A stretch of 64,000 nt of DNA from positions 248,001-312,000 of the forward strand of contig NZ_AP018549.1 of assembly GCF_003584685.1 (NCBI RefSeq), read 5' to 3'. A program made the translations under genes and the position numbers. Source of the DNA: Lactobacillus paragasseri. Its GTDB lineage: Bacteria; Bacillota; Bacilli; Lactobacillales; Lactobacillaceae. The notes under the pieces were generated by a model. The model worked only from the letters and a program-made list of their open reading frames with translations, was not told the DNA's origin and made no database searches. How positions within the stretch are numbered: the stretch's first letter is position 1; the number at the start of each line of letters is the position of its first letter. Shown one piece after another: positions 34,537 to 44,286 of the stretch.

Positions 34537-35895
34537 TTAGTGTTCTTTTCCATCAATGATAACGTGAACACGAGGATTCTTTGGACCTTTGGCTTTAGAA
34601 ATAACGCCCTTGTTAACTAAATCTTCGATTTGATCTGCATCATAACCAAGTTCAGTTAAAATTTCCTTGTTGTTTTCACCAAGGTCAGGTGCTCTGTCAT
34701 AAGCTGGTTTGTAGTTTGAAAGACTGAATGGTAAACCAATAGTCTTGAACTTACCACGATTACCACCTTGGTCGATAGTAACGATTGTACCATCGCTATT
34801 TAGATCTGGATCGTTTTCAAGTTCGTGCCAGTCTAGAACTGGTCCAACTGGAACGCCAGCAGCACCGAGCTCTTTAGTTAGAGTATATTTATCGTATTGC
34901 TTAGTGTAGGCTTCAATTAATGGGTATAATTCTTCTTTGTGTAATTGACGGTGTTGCCAGTCGACAAATCTTGGATCTTTTTCCCATTCTGGGTGACCCA
35001 TGGCTTCACACATCTTATCCCATTTCTTATTTTCGTTTTGAATAACGATGTATACATATGCATTAGGATCAGTTTCCCAACCCTTAGCCTTGTAAGTCCA
35101 ACCGATAACTTGTCCACCTTCAGTGTTCTCAGCACGCGGAATTGCCTTGCCCCACTTCCAGTCAGGGTAAACTGCATAGTGAGGTAAAGCACCCAAGTTA
35201 TCAAGCATAAGTTGGTCACGTAACTTAATACGGCAAAGGTTAAGAACAGCATCTTGCATTGATTGATAAACAAAAGTACCTTCACCTGTGTGCTCACGTT
35301 GTAATAAAGCAGCTAAAATACCGATAGCTAAGTGCATACCAGTATTTGAATCACCTAGAGCAGCTGCAGATTGAGTAGGAACATTGTTTGCACCTTTGTT
35401 CCAACCTGTTGCAGATGCAGAACCACCAGCAGCTTGAGCAACTGGTTCAAAGGCTTTAACATTTTCAAAACGTGATCCTTCGTTAAATCCCTTTAATGAA
35501 GCATAAATTAATCTAGGATTGATGGAGTGAAGCTTTTCCCAACCAAAGCCGTTACGATCAGCTGAACCTGGTGCAATATTTTCAACAAAGACATCAGCTT
35601 TTTTGGCTAAATCGTACATAATCTTTTTACCTTCAGGAGTCTTAATATCCAAAGTTAAAGATCTCTTGTTGGCATTTAATTGTAAGTAGTAAAGACTCCA
35701 TGAATCTTTAATATCAAGCAATTCATTTCTAGTTGGGTCACCGGTATTAGTACGTTCAATTTTAATAACATCAGCACCGAGCCAAGCTAAAAGTTGAGTA
35801 CATGATGGACCTGATTGGACTTGAGTCCAGTCAACAATTTTAATACCTTTTAATGGAGCATATTCATTTTGTTCGTTTTTTTCGTTTTCACTCAT
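34537..35895 (-). CDS. frc: Formyl-CoA:oxalate CoA-transferase
   Basis: It transfers CoA from formyl-CoA to oxalate, making oxalyl-CoA for Oxc. The 452-residue class III CoA-transferase has GIKIVDWTQVQSGPSCTQLLAW at the start, VENIAPG, and AALGDSNTGMHLA with the catalytic Asp182. It lies 5 bases downstream of oxc in one operon. The pair converts oxalate to formate and CO2, consuming a proton, which helps acid tolerance and oxalate detoxification in the gut. Confidence 0.95.
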   Translation of the reverse strand: MSENEKNEQNEYAPLKGIKIVDWTQVQSGPSCTQLLAWLGADVIKIERTNTGDPTRNELLDIKDSWSLYYLQLNANKRSLTLDIKTPEGKKIMYDLAKKADVFVENIAPGSADRNGFGWEKLHSINPRLIYASLKGFNEGSRFENVKAFEPVAQAAGGSASATGWNKGANNVPTQSAAALGDSNTGMHLAIGILAALLQREHTGEGTFVYQSMQDAVLNLCRIKLRDQLMLDNLGALPHYAVYPDWKWGKAIPRAENTEGGQVIGWTYKAKGWETDPNAYVYIVIQNENKKWDKMCEAMGHPEWEKDPRFVDWQHRQLHKEELYPLIEAYTKQYDKYTLTKELGAAGVPVGPVLDWHELENDPDLNSDGTIVTIDQGGNRGKFKTIGLPFSLSNYKPAYDRAPDLGENNKEILTELGYDADQIEDLVNKGVISKAKGPKNPRVHVIIDGKEH

Positions 35896-35900
35896 CTTAA

Positions 35901-37637
35901 TTACTCCTCATCAATTTTCTTTTGTTCAGCTTCTTCAAGAGGCTTTAAGTTTAATTCTGGGTTTAAATTACCAATGTGGCCTGATTCTTTGCCCATTGAA
36001 GGATCAATTTGAACGTTGATAATACTTGGGCGGCCTGAGTCAACAGCTGTAGCAAAAGTATCTTTCATTTCTTGATAGTTAGTTACGTAGTAATTATCAC
36101 CGCCGAAGGCTTTAGCAATTAGGTCATAGCGACCAGTTGGATCAAGTGTAGTTGGACCCAATTGATCTGGAACAACATTATCAACACCATTATAAATACC
36201 ACCATTGTTAATAACGACAACAGTAATTGGTAAATTGTAACGGCACATTGTTTCAACATCCATACCGTCAAAACCAAATGCACTGTCCCCATCTAAGGCA
36301 ACAACATGCTTACCAGTTTCGACAGCAGTAGCGATGGCATACCCCATGCCAACACCCATGACGCCCCAAGTACCAGTATCAAGTCTGTGGCGAGGAAGTT
36401 TCATACCAATCATGTCACGACCAATATCAAGGGTATTAGCACCTTCACTTACAAGGTAGGTGTCTGGATGTTCTTGGAAGTAATCATTAATAGGTTCGAT
36501 AGCGCCATAATATCCAAATTCTGGGTTAGTTTCCCCAGCTTTAATTCTTTTAGCGAACTTAGCGTCATTCTTAGCAGTATCTTGAGCAATTGCATCAAGC
36601 CAGTCAGAAGGCACCTTGTAGCCAGTTGCAGTAAGAGCTGGAACTAATTTATTTAAAATAGAGGTTAAGTCACCTTGAAGTGGTGCAGAAATCTTTTGTG
36701 CAGAATCAAATTGGGTTGCATCAATATCTAATTGGATAAACTTAGCATCTGGGTTAAATTGTGGTGCATCACCATATGAAAGCATCCAGTTTAATCTTGC
36801 GCCAATTAGAATTACTACGTCTGCATTCTTTAATGATAATGAGCGAGCAGCGGCAGCAGAGTGTTTGTCGTCATCTGGAACAAGACCTTTAGCCATTGAC
36901 ATTGGTAAGAATGGAATATCAGTCTTGTTAATCAATTCTTGAACTTGCTTTTCAGTTCTGTCATAAGCAGCACCTTTACCAAGAATGATCAAAGGCTTTT
37001 TAGCTTGTTTAATGATGTTAACTGCGCGGTTAATTGCATCGTCACTTGGTTCTTGAAGTGGAGCTGGATCAACTAACTTGTAAACACCCATGTTCTTTTC
37101 ACCCAGGTCATCATTAAGTTGGGCAATAGTGTCAGCTGGTAAATCAAGGTAAACACCACCTGGTCTACCAGATACAGCAGTACGAATAGCACGTGCAACT
37201 GCTAGACCAACATCTTGTGCTCGATCAACACGGTAAGCTTTCTTACAGAAAGGCTTAGCAACATTATATTGATCTAAACCTTCGTAGTCACCTTGAGCTA
37301 AGTCGATAATATGACGTTCTGAAGAACCAGAAATCATAATTAATGGAAAACAGTTTTTAGTAGCTTGTGCTAAAGCAGTTAATCCATTCAAAAAACCTGG
37401 TGCGGAAACAGTCATTGCTACACCAGGTTTTTTAGTTAAAAATCCGGCAGCTGCGGCAGCGTCTACGGCTGAGTCTTCACGACGAAAGCCATAATACTTC
37501 ATTCCTCTTAATTCAGCTAATCTAGCTAAATCAGTAATCGGAATACCTACAACTCCGTATAAGTTGTTAATACCATTTTTTTGTAAAGCGTCAATTAATA
37601 AACTGGCACCAGTTCTATTTAAAGAGTCATCTACCAT
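35901..37637 (-). CDS. oxc: Oxalyl-CoA decarboxylase
   Basis: Thiamine-diphosphate enzyme converting oxalyl-CoA to formyl-CoA and CO2. The 578-residue protein has the catalytic Glu54 (FRREDSAVDAAAAAG) and the TPP/Mg motif GDSAFGFDGMDVETMCRYNL from residue 450 ending in VVINNGG. The C-terminal end with ESGHIGNLNP fits oxalyl-CoA decarboxylases rather than acetolactate synthases. GGAGGT precedes the start. It is transcribed with frc and divergently from an AEC permease. Confidence 0.95.
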   Translation of the reverse strand: MVDDSLNRTGASLLIDALQKNGINNLYGVVGIPITDLARLAELRGMKYYGFRREDSAVDAAAAAGFLTKKPGVAMTVSAPGFLNGLTALAQATKNCFPLIMISGSSERHIIDLAQGDYEGLDQYNVAKPFCKKAYRVDRAQDVGLAVARAIRTAVSGRPGGVYLDLPADTIAQLNDDLGEKNMGVYKLVDPAPLQEPSDDAINRAVNIIKQAKKPLIILGKGAAYDRTEKQVQELINKTDIPFLPMSMAKGLVPDDDKHSAAAARSLSLKNADVVILIGARLNWMLSYGDAPQFNPDAKFIQLDIDATQFDSAQKISAPLQGDLTSILNKLVPALTATGYKVPSDWLDAIAQDTAKNDAKFAKRIKAGETNPEFGYYGAIEPINDYFQEHPDTYLVSEGANTLDIGRDMIGMKLPRHRLDTGTWGVMGVGMGYAIATAVETGKHVVALDGDSAFGFDGMDVETMCRYNLPITVVVINNGGIYNGVDNVVPDQLGPTTLDPTGRYDLIAKAFGGDNYYVTNYQEMKDTFATAVDSGRPSIINVQIDPSMGKESGHIGNLNPELNLKPLEEAEQKKIDEE

Positions 37638-37991
37638 AACGTAACCTCCATGGTAATGATAATTACTATTTTATATAAAAGCGCTATTCCAAAATGGGAT
37701 TGCGTACAACTAATTTATAACTTTTTTTGAATTTGTTAGCAAGAAAAAAACTATAAAAAAACTTTTATTTCAATATAAAAAGCGCTTTCTAAGTATGAAT
37801 ATATAATAGTTATCTTCTATTAACTGTTTCTTATATATTGCTTCTGATATACAGTGAATTTAAAATAACGATTTTGTCAGAATTATGAAATCGTTCCACT
37901 TGCTTATATTTTGATAAAGTCTATATTTAGTTTGTGATGAAGAAAGTTTTCATCGGGAATAAACTGGTCAGATTATGAGCGAGGTATAGAG
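37638..37991. promoter_or_regulatory. Intergenic region between oxc and the AEC permease with two cre-like sites
   Basis: This 354-base AT-rich region has to hold the divergent promoters. Two sites contain the AAGCGC core: AAAAGCGCTATTCC (37677-37690, near the oxc start) and AAAAAGCGCTTTCT (37777-37790, symmetric core AAAGCGCTTT). Both are partial matches to cre, suggesting catabolite control. I see no riboswitch, small ORF or strong hairpin. Confidence 0.5.
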
Positions 37992-39173
37992 ATGATTAGT
38001 ATCTTAATCAATGACATAATCCCAATTTTGGTGATTATGTTACTAGGTTATCTCTGCGGAAAGTTTTACTTTTTCGATAATGATCAGAGACAAGGATTAA
38101 ATAAATTAGTTCTTGATATCGCATTACCAGCAGCTTTATTCATTTCAATTGTTAAAGCTACCAGAAAAATGTTTGCGCAAGATATCGTATTAACGTTAAT
38201 TTCTATTGTTGGTGTAGTAGGTCTATTTATGTTGAGCTACTACTTAGATAAATTGTTGTTCCACAGAACTACGCAACAAGCAGCTGTTTGTGCTTTAATT
38301 GCAGGTTCCCCAACAATTGGTTTCCTTGGTTTTGCTGTATTAGATCCTATTTATGGAAATAATGCAACAACTAACTTAGTTATTGGAATTGTATCGATTG
38401 TGGTTAATGCTATTACCATTCCATTGGGATTAGCTTTAATTAACAAAGGTCAAACCTTAACTAAGAAGAAAGCTAAAGCAAATCCAAATAATAAGGGAAC
38501 TAAAGTTGAAGTAGAAGACATAAAGGGAAAGGGCTTAAATAAGACTAAGAAGAAGGTCGTAGTAACTATTCCCGATGGTGTTCCAGTTACTGATGCGGAA
38601 GCTAAGGCTTTGAAAGAAAAGGGGATTGAGCGTGAAATTGATTTAGCTCGAGCAGAAATTGCTGATCATGCTGATGAGCCTCATAAGCCGATGAACCCAA
38701 CTTTGAAGTCTGTAATTAATGCTATTAAGCAACCAGTTGCGGCAGCTCCATTAATTGCGGTAATTTTAGTTTTGATTGGTATTAGAATCCCAACTTCTTG
38801 GGCCCCAACTTTTGATTTAATTGCTAAGGCTAACGCGGGTGTTGCTGTTTTAGCAGCTGGTCTTGCCTTATCTACAGTTAAATTTTCAATTGACAAAGAA
38901 GTTATTTGGAATACTTTCTTTAGACTATTCTTAACACCGGCAGTGATTGTTGCAGCAGCATATCTTTGCGGTATGGGATCAGATCCTACCAAGATTTCAA
39001 TGCTTTGTTTGGCAACCGGATTGCCACCAGCATTTTCTGGAATTATTATTTCCAGCCGCTACAACATTTATGTCAAGGAAGGTGCAAGTTCAGTCGCAGT
39101 TTCAACTGTATTCTTTGCAGTAAGCTGTATTTTCTGGATCTGGCTATTACCAATCTTGGCACATATGTTTTAG
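37992..39173 (+). CDS. AEC-family permease, candidate oxalate transporter
   Basis: The 393-residue membrane protein belongs to the auxin efflux carrier family, which includes bacterial malate and other carboxylate carriers. It has two blocks of five helices (residues about 5-155 and 240-393), with repeated patterns ALPAALFISIV and GLPPAFSGIII. A long basic hydrophilic loop (about 155-235, rich in Lys) separates them. It is divergent from oxc-frc, and the oxalate pathway needs an uptake or oxalate/formate exchange system. The transport role is inferred from neighbourhood; no OxlT-type carrier is seen. Confidence 0.82.
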   Translation: MISILINDIIPILVIMLLGYLCGKFYFFDNDQRQGLNKLVLDIALPAALFISIVKATRKMFAQDIVLTLISIVGVVGLFMLSYYLDKLLFHRTTQQAAVCALIAGSPTIGFLGFAVLDPIYGNNATTNLVIGIVSIVVNAITIPLGLALINKGQTLTKKKAKANPNNKGTKVEVEDIKGKGLNKTKKKVVVTIPDGVPVTDAEAKALKEKGIEREIDLARAEIADHADEPHKPMNPTLKSVINAIKQPVAAAPLIAVILVLIGIRIPTSWAPTFDLIAKANAGVAVLAAGLALSTVKFSIDKEVIWNTFFRLFLTPAVIVAAAYLCGMGSDPTKISMLCLATGLPPAFSGIIISSRYNIYVKEGASSVAVSTVFFAVSCIFWIWLLPILAHMF

Positions 39174-39194
39174 AGAGAATTTATATATAATTAA

Positions 39195-39221
39195 GAGACA
39201 GGATGTTAACCTGTCTTTTTT
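39195..39221 (+). terminator. Terminator after the AEC permease
   Basis: GACAGG / CCTGTC with a 7-base loop and T6. The same GACAGG stem recurs after the next small gene. Confidence 0.82.
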
Positions 39222-39235
39222 ATTAGGAATAGAAA

Positions 39236-39502
39236 ATGATAGATAATAAAAATTTATTGAAACTTTTACGAATTGAATTGCGAAAGATGAGTAATGGTAA
39301 CAAACTTAAATTTTTAACTTATAAAAAGGATCGCAGCGTTCTTGTGGAAAAGAATGGGGATAATTTTAGAATTGTTGAAGATGGCTATCGTAAAATCGTT
39401 TGGGATGATTTGACTGAAGCAGAAGTTTTGAAAAGAGTAAAAAGATTGCAGAAAATAGAGTTTCCCAGGAGCAATAAATTATATTTAGCTAGAGAAAGAT
39501 AG
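39236..39502 (+). CDS. Small basic uncharacterised protein
   Basis: An 88-residue Lys/Arg-rich protein (LRIELRKMSNGNKLKFLTYKK, LKRVKRLQKIEF). I do not recognise the family. A weak AGGAATAG precedes the ATG, and the gene is enclosed by two terminators with the same GACAGG stem, so it may have been inserted or rely on read-through. Coding is supported by frame length and codon pattern only. Confidence 0.5.
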   Translation: MIDNKNLLKLLRIELRKMSNGNKLKFLTYKKDRSVLVEKNGDNFRIVEDGYRKIVWDDLTEAEVLKRVKRLQKIEFPRSNKLYLARER

Positions 39503-39535
39503 AAAAAGACAGGCTTTATAAAACCTGTCTTTTTT
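39503..39535. terminator. Bidirectional terminator
   Basis: AAAAAGACAGG / CCTGTCTTTTT with a 10-base loop, between convergent genes. Confidence 0.88.
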
Positions 39536-39540
39536 ACTCA

Positions 39541-40257
39541 CTATTTAATTTTAATATCTCCGTCTTGGCTAGAAGCTGTTAATACATTAGAGCTATTTTG
39601 ATTTTCAACAAAGAAGTCATTAGAAGAGCGGCCCTTAATGTTAATATCTCCATCACTTACATTCAGTTTATAGCCAGTAAAACTAGACTGAGTTATCTTA
39701 ATATCTCCGTCGTCTGTATTTACCTTAAAGTTATTTTGGTTACTTAATTTGTTAATGGTGATATCACCATCGTTTGTATCAATTTTTCCACTTGGAGCTT
39801 TTAGGTTGTTAATGTTAATATCACCATCATTTGTCTCAAGTGAAATTGGACTTGTTGTAGCAATATTTTCAACTTCGATGTCTCCGTCGTTAGTTGATAA
39901 GGTCAGATTCTTTAATAGTTGTTTGGGAACTGTGATTGTAATAGCTGGGTCGCCGTTAACATGATGGATACCAGTAGCTGATTGTTTAATAGTTAAAATA
40001 CCGTTTTTTCTGCTAACAGTTGGCTTCAAATTCTTAGGCCCTTCATATTCAACCTGATATTTATCGCCATATTTGACAGAAATATCAGCGAGAGCAACAG
40101 AAATTTCTAGTTTATTGAATCCTTGATTACTGATTGTAGTTTTGATTTCTGGCTTAGTATCATCATGATTCGAAATGATAATACTACAAGCGGAAAGGAT
40201 CATTGCTAAAGAAAATAGTAGAGAAATTAAGCCAAACTTTTTACTAATATTTTTCAT
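39541..40257 (-). CDS. DUF4097-type lipoprotein with six DGDI repeats
   Basis: The 238-residue exported lipoprotein has signal peptide and lipobox LSAC (Cys24). The mature part is a predicted beta-solenoid: six rungs of the form xxDGDIxI (TNDGDIEV, TNDGDINI, TNDGDITI, TDDGDIKI, VSDGDINI, SQDGDIKI), spaced about 19 to 25 residues, the last ending at the stop codon. This is the DUF4097/adhesin-like fold found in membrane-stress and surface proteins. Function unknown; the regular Asp-Gly-Asp turns could bind Ca2+. Monocistronic, no partner regulator nearby. Confidence 0.82.
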   Translation of the reverse strand: MKNISKKFGLISLLFSLAMILSACSIIISNHDDTKPEIKTTISNQGFNKLEISVALADISVKYGDKYQVEYEGPKNLKPTVSRKNGILTIKQSATGIHHVNGDPAITITVPKQLLKNLTLSTNDGDIEVENIATTSPISLETNDGDININNLKAPSGKIDTNDGDITINKLSNQNNFKVNTDDGDIKITQSSFTGYKLNVSDGDINIKGRSSNDFFVENQNSSNVLTASSQDGDIKIK

Positions 40258-40343
40258 AAAAAACTCCTAAGATAATAGTTAGGTTAATTATCTTATATTC
40301 ATTAAATGAAGTAAATTCAAACCAAAAGCAGGAGGATAAGTTA

Positions 40344-40796
40344 ATGAAAAAATTACCACCAATTCAAAAAATTTTAGAAGCTTATACTGCAATTGTGGAT
40401 AATCATGTGAATTTAACAGAGAATGAGGCAAAAGTAACATCATCTAATGGAGCTAAAACTTACACAGTAAGTTGGGAGAACGATGTATATCATTCAAATG
40501 ATAACGCGACTTACTGGCAAGGATATGCTGGCTATCCCGTGATTGCGGTTTTAATGCTGCAGGGAAAATTACCGTTTAATCAAAAACTAGCTGATAATTT
40601 TAAAGCAGTTAATTGGAATGAAATAAATTTAAGTTTTAAGCGCAACTACGCCAAGGCTGCTACTGAAGTTATTGAAGAAAAGGGGCTAAATGAAAATGAA
40701 GTAATGGCAGAACTTGAAGTTGTTTATGAAAACTTAAAAAAGTTACCAATTACAATTAAGCGTGGGTCTCTTAGACCGCCTAAGGCTAGAAAATAA
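40344..40796 (+). CDS. Uncharacterised protein, 150 residues
   Basis: I do not recognise this soluble protein. It begins with MKKLPPIQKILEAYTAIVDN behind AGGAGGA, has a Trp/Tyr-rich middle (YHSNDNATYWQGYAGYPVIAV) and a helical C-terminal half ending in a basic tail (RGSLRPPKARK). No signal peptide or membrane anchor is apparent. Spacing and ribosome site support translation. Confidence 0.7.
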   Translation: MKKLPPIQKILEAYTAIVDNHVNLTENEAKVTSSNGAKTYTVSWENDVYHSNDNATYWQGYAGYPVIAVLMLQGKLPFNQKLADNFKAVNWNEINLSFKRNYAKAATEVIEEKGLNENEVMAELEVVYENLKKLPITIKRGSLRPPKARK

Positions 40797-40821
40797 TTAA
40801 GAAGTACATTATTTTTCTATC

Positions 40822-41265
40822 CTACTCCTTATTTGCTAGCCAGTTCTTATATATTTGAATTAGATCTGTATTAATAGGATCTTTTTCAGCTTCAGGGTTA
40901 CCTTGATTTTTAACCATGATCATTCCTGTCAAAACGTTAGGATCATCGGGAAAATCTGGTCGATCATTAGCAATGACAATATTAGTAGGATAACCATAGC
41001 CAGCATTACGTTCTTCTTTTAAATAACGACGACAGTTTATTTTCAGTTTTATTCCAGGATTTAATATTCCTAGGCTTTTAAATCCTTTAGTTAAATTGAA
41101 TAATAAATAGTCTGGCATTTTTAAATCTATATTATTCAGATCTTTACAATCTTTCATGTATACTACAGGACGATAATAGAATGTTCCGTTGCTATCAACA
41201 CTTTGTTGAACACCGTAGCGATGAAATGTTCCGATAACTTTAACACATTCGTAAGTACCTTGCAT
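40822..41265 (-). CDS. Uncharacterised protein, 147 residues
   Basis: No family recognised. Strand-rich pattern (TYECVKVIGTFHRYGVQQ, FYYRPVVYMKD, IKLKINCRRYL) could be a small OB-like barrel, but this is only an impression. Start at 41265 (MQGTYEC) is chosen because AGAGGAAA lies 9 bases ahead; a longer frame adds a Lys-rich segment without a ribosome site. It is followed by the intergenic gap to the preceding convergent gene. Confidence 0.6.
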   Translation of the reverse strand: MQGTYECVKVIGTFHRYGVQQSVDSNGTFYYRPVVYMKDCKDLNNIDLKMPDYLLFNLTKGFKSLGILNPGIKLKINCRRYLKEERNAGYGYPTNIVIANDRPDFPDDPNVLTGMIMVKNQGNPEAEKDPINTDLIQIYKNWLANKE

Positions 41266-41428
41266 ATTATGTTTCCTCTTTATCTTTTTAGATTTGGTTT
41301 TCACATTATTATATACGCAAAGAATACTAATAATTTTTTATTAATTTTTCAATTTTTAATTTCTATAAAAATATTTAATTTATATTTTCTGATAATAAAA
41401 TCTGGGATAAGATAATATTCTAGACCGT

Positions 41429-41465
41429 AAAAAGAACGTTGAGTTTTATGCTCAACGTTCTTTTT
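41429..41465 (-). terminator. Terminator after pepD
   Basis: AAAAAGAACGTTGAG / CTCAACGTTCTTTTT, a perfect 15-bp stem with a 7-base loop; usable in both directions. Confidence 0.92.
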
Positions 41466-41486
41466 ACATCAATGAATTTTTACAAA

Positions 41487-42902
41487 TTAATCAAGTAAAT
41501 CATACTTCAAAGTCATTAAACCATGACCTTCGTTAACCATGTTTCCTAATAATTCAACAGTATTATTGTAGACCGTATCAGCCATCTTTTGGTTTGCTTC
41601 ATTAAGCTTGTCTTGAAGTTCGTCGCCAGAATATTTTTCGGCTTCTTTGTCAGTTTCATGTTGAATTTTATGGCATTGAGCAAGACTCTTTTGTTCAAAG
41701 TCAGCTTCTAATTCGCCATAAACGCGGAAGTTAGTATCACCTAGCTGAGCAGTTAACTTGTTTAACCAGAAGATCTTATTTAGATCAAACTTAGGGCCAG
41801 TTTGAAAGCTTGCTGGAGTAGTAGTGATATTAGTGTAGAAAGGAACCATGCTGTTAAAAGTATTTGGACCAAATGCTAACCATTGAACACCAGCAATTTT
41901 TTCTGGAACATCATTTCTAATTTGTAAGATATGAGTTTCAAAGTTTCTGTTAATACCAATTGGACGGAATGTCTTCTTTTGTTCAGCACTTCCTTGATCA
42001 CCATATGCGTCAAAAGGTGTGTCTTGGTAGTGAGAACTTTCTGCCCATTTAATATCTTCAATGCTAATCTTACGGTTAGCGTGACAGATGAAGGGTTGAT
42101 CTTGATCACTTGGCTCGCCGCCAAAATCAGGGTCAAAGTAATTGTGGATATACCAAGCACGAGGATTATTGTAGTGAGCATCTTTGATTGTTGATGAACC
42201 AAAAATATGACGTAAATTGTAGCCTTCGAGATCTGGATTTAAGTGATATTCTTCAATTAAATCTTTAAGATCTTTTGATGAAGCAAAATCATCGTCATCA
42301 AAATAAAATTCATCAATGTTTAAACGGTTAGGTGCAATAACATAAGCGTTATCTGGAATACGTCTAGCAGCCCAGTGGTGTCCGCCAATAGTTTCAAGAT
42401 ACCAAATTTCATTCTTATCAGAAAAGGCCATACCGTTCATTTCGTAAGTACCATACTTTTCAAGTAGATAACCTACACGTTCAACACCTTCATATGCAGA
42501 ATGAATGTAAGGAAGGGTCAAGGTAACAAAATCTTCTTCACCTAAGCCGCCTTCTTCAAGTAATGGATCAATACCTTGAATACGTGAGTTAGTAGTAATT
42601 GTTTCAGTTGCAGTCATAGCAATATTATCTGAGTTGATACCAGCAGCTGCCCAGATTCCATTTTCACCAGATGCATCAGGTGCACTAGTGTAGCGGAGCG
42701 GATTAGGAAGAAGATCTTTGTCATCAATCTTTTGATGGCTAATTACGCTTTCGTAGTGCTTGGGTTGATCTTTTGGCATTACTACGTCGAATCTCTCAGG
42801 AATAATGGTACGACCACCATCTTCACTACGAGCGATCATTGTTGAACCATCAATAGTTGCATCTTTTCCGACTAAGATAGTAGTACATTCGGTTTGTTTC
42901 AT
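41487..42902 (-). CDS. pepD: Family C69 dipeptidase
   Basis: The 471-residue Ntn-hydrolase-type dipeptidase has its nucleophile at Cys6 in MKQTECTTILVGKDATIDGS, followed by the conserved MIARSEDGG. Only five residues precede the Cys, as in lactobacillar PepD. Further family segments are GLGEEDFVTLTLPYIHSA and WYLETIGGHHWAARRIPD. It hydrolyses dipeptides in the cytoplasm as the last step of casein or peptide use. Monocistronic with a strong terminator. Confidence 0.93.
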   Translation of the reverse strand: MKQTECTTILVGKDATIDGSTMIARSEDGGRTIIPERFDVVMPKDQPKHYESVISHQKIDDKDLLPNPLRYTSAPDASGENGIWAAAGINSDNIAMTATETITTNSRIQGIDPLLEEGGLGEEDFVTLTLPYIHSAYEGVERVGYLLEKYGTYEMNGMAFSDKNEIWYLETIGGHHWAARRIPDNAYVIAPNRLNIDEFYFDDDDFASSKDLKDLIEEYHLNPDLEGYNLRHIFGSSTIKDAHYNNPRAWYIHNYFDPDFGGEPSDQDQPFICHANRKISIEDIKWAESSHYQDTPFDAYGDQGSAEQKKTFRPIGINRNFETHILQIRNDVPEKIAGVQWLAFGPNTFNSMVPFYTNITTTPASFQTGPKFDLNKIFWLNKLTAQLGDTNFRVYGELEADFEQKSLAQCHKIQHETDKEAEKYSGDELQDKLNEANQKMADTVYNNTVELLGNMVNEGHGLMTLKYDLLD

Positions 42903-43050
42903 TAAAAAAGCTCCTTCTCTATTAACGTATTTATTTATATTTTAAAAGATCTTTCTAATATAAAGCAAACCTTGAAGCTAAATTTACAACAAATATAAGG
43001 TATAATTTGGTAAAGCATAAAGTTTCTGAAAGCATGGGAGGAATTAATCG

Positions 43051-44286
43051 ATGAATTATGGAGAGAAAGCACCAGCACTTTGGGATGCAATTAAGAGTGA
43101 AGAAAAAAGGCAAGAAGATACAATAGAGTTAATTGCATCAGAAAATATTGTTTCCGATGCTGTCAGAGAAGCACAAGGATCTGTGTTAACGAATAAATAT
43201 GCAGAAGGATATCCGGGTAAAAGATATTACGGTGGTTGTCAATATATTGATCAAGTAGAACAATTGGCGATTGACTATGCTAAAAAATTATTTAATGCGG
43301 AATATGCAAATGTTCAACCACACTCTGGTTCACAAGCTAATATGACAGTTTATAATGCTTTATTAAAGCCAGGAGATACAATTTTGGGGATGGGAATGGA
43401 TGCTGGTGGGCACCTTACTCATGGCTCAAAGGTTAATTTCTCAGGAAAGATTTTTAATTCTGTTAGTTATGACCTAAATCCAGAAACTGAAGAATTAGAT
43501 TTTGAAAAAATTAGACAAATTGCCTTAGAAAATAAACCCAAATTAATTATTGCTGGGGCATCAGCATATAGTAGAATTATTGACTGGCAAAAATTCCGTG
43601 AAATTGCGGATGAAGTTGGTGCTTATTTAATGGTTGATATGGCTCATATTGCTGGGTTAGTTGCTACAGGGGCTCACCCAAGTCCAATTCCGGTTGCAGA
43701 TGTAGTTACTACTACTACTCATAAAACTTTACGTGGACCACGGGGCGGGATGATTTTGTCTAATAATAAGAAATTAGGTAAAAAGATTGATTCTGCTCTT
43801 TTCCCAGGTACTCAGGGTGGACCGTTAGAGCATGTAATTGCTGCAAAGGCACAAGCTTTTTATGAAGATTTGCAGCCACAATTTTCTACATATATTGAGC
43901 AAGTGGTTAAAAATGCCCAAGCAATGGCAGACGAATTTAAAAAGAGTGAAAATATTCGCGTAGTATCAGGCGGAACTGATAATCACTTGATGATTATTGA
44001 TATTACTAAAACCGGTGTAACAGGAAAAGATGCGCAGAACTTGCTTGACTCAGTAAATATTACAACTAACAAAGAATCAATTCCCGGTGATACTAGAAGT
44101 CCGTTTGTCACTAGTGGATTGAGAATTGGAACGCCAGCAATAACTAGTAGAGGCTTTAAAGAAGATGATGCAAGAGAAGTTGCAAGAATCATTATTAAAG
44201 TTTTAGATAGCCCTGAAGATAAAGATGTATTAACAAATGCCAAAAGTAGCGTTAAAAGCTTGGTGGAGAAGCATCAAATCAAATAA
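43051..44286 (+). CDS. glyA: Serine hydroxymethyltransferase
   Basis: PLP enzyme interconverting Ser and Gly with tetrahydrofolate, supplying one-carbon units. The 411-residue protein has the PLP-lysine motif [16 protein letters not shown] with Lys225, the N-terminal [11 protein letters not shown] and [22 protein letters not shown] precedes the ATG and a TATAAT lies at 43001-43006. After the stop an imperfect inverted repeat (AAGAGAGCTAG near 44290 and TTAGCTCTTA near 44332) precedes the alpha-galactosidase gene but has no T run. Confidence 0.96.
   Translation: MNYGEKAPALWDAIKSEEKRQEDTIELIASENIVSDAVREAQGSVLTNKYAEGYPGKRYYGGCQYIDQVEQLAIDYAKKLFNAEYANVQPHSGSQANMTVYNALLKPGDTILGMGMDAGGHLTHGSKVNFSGKIFNSVSYDLNPETEELDFEKIRQIALENKPKLIIAGASAYSRIIDWQKFREIADEVGAYLMVDMAHIAGLVATGAHPSPIPVADVVTTTTHKTLRGPRGGMILSNNKKLGKKIDSALFPGTQGGPLEHVIAAKAQAFYEDLQPQFSTYIEQVVKNAQAMADEFKKSENIRVVSGGTDNHLMIIDITKTGVTGKDAQNLLDSVNITTNKESIPGDTRSPFVTSGLRIGTPAITSRGFKEDDAREVARIIIKVLDSPEDKDVLTNAKSSVKSLVEKHQIK

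Noticed and set aside
39600-39900. Short DNA repeats suggesting a microsatellite or CRISPR-like array
   Set aside because: The repeats encode the DGDI rungs of the lipoprotein, with unequal spacing and varied codons.
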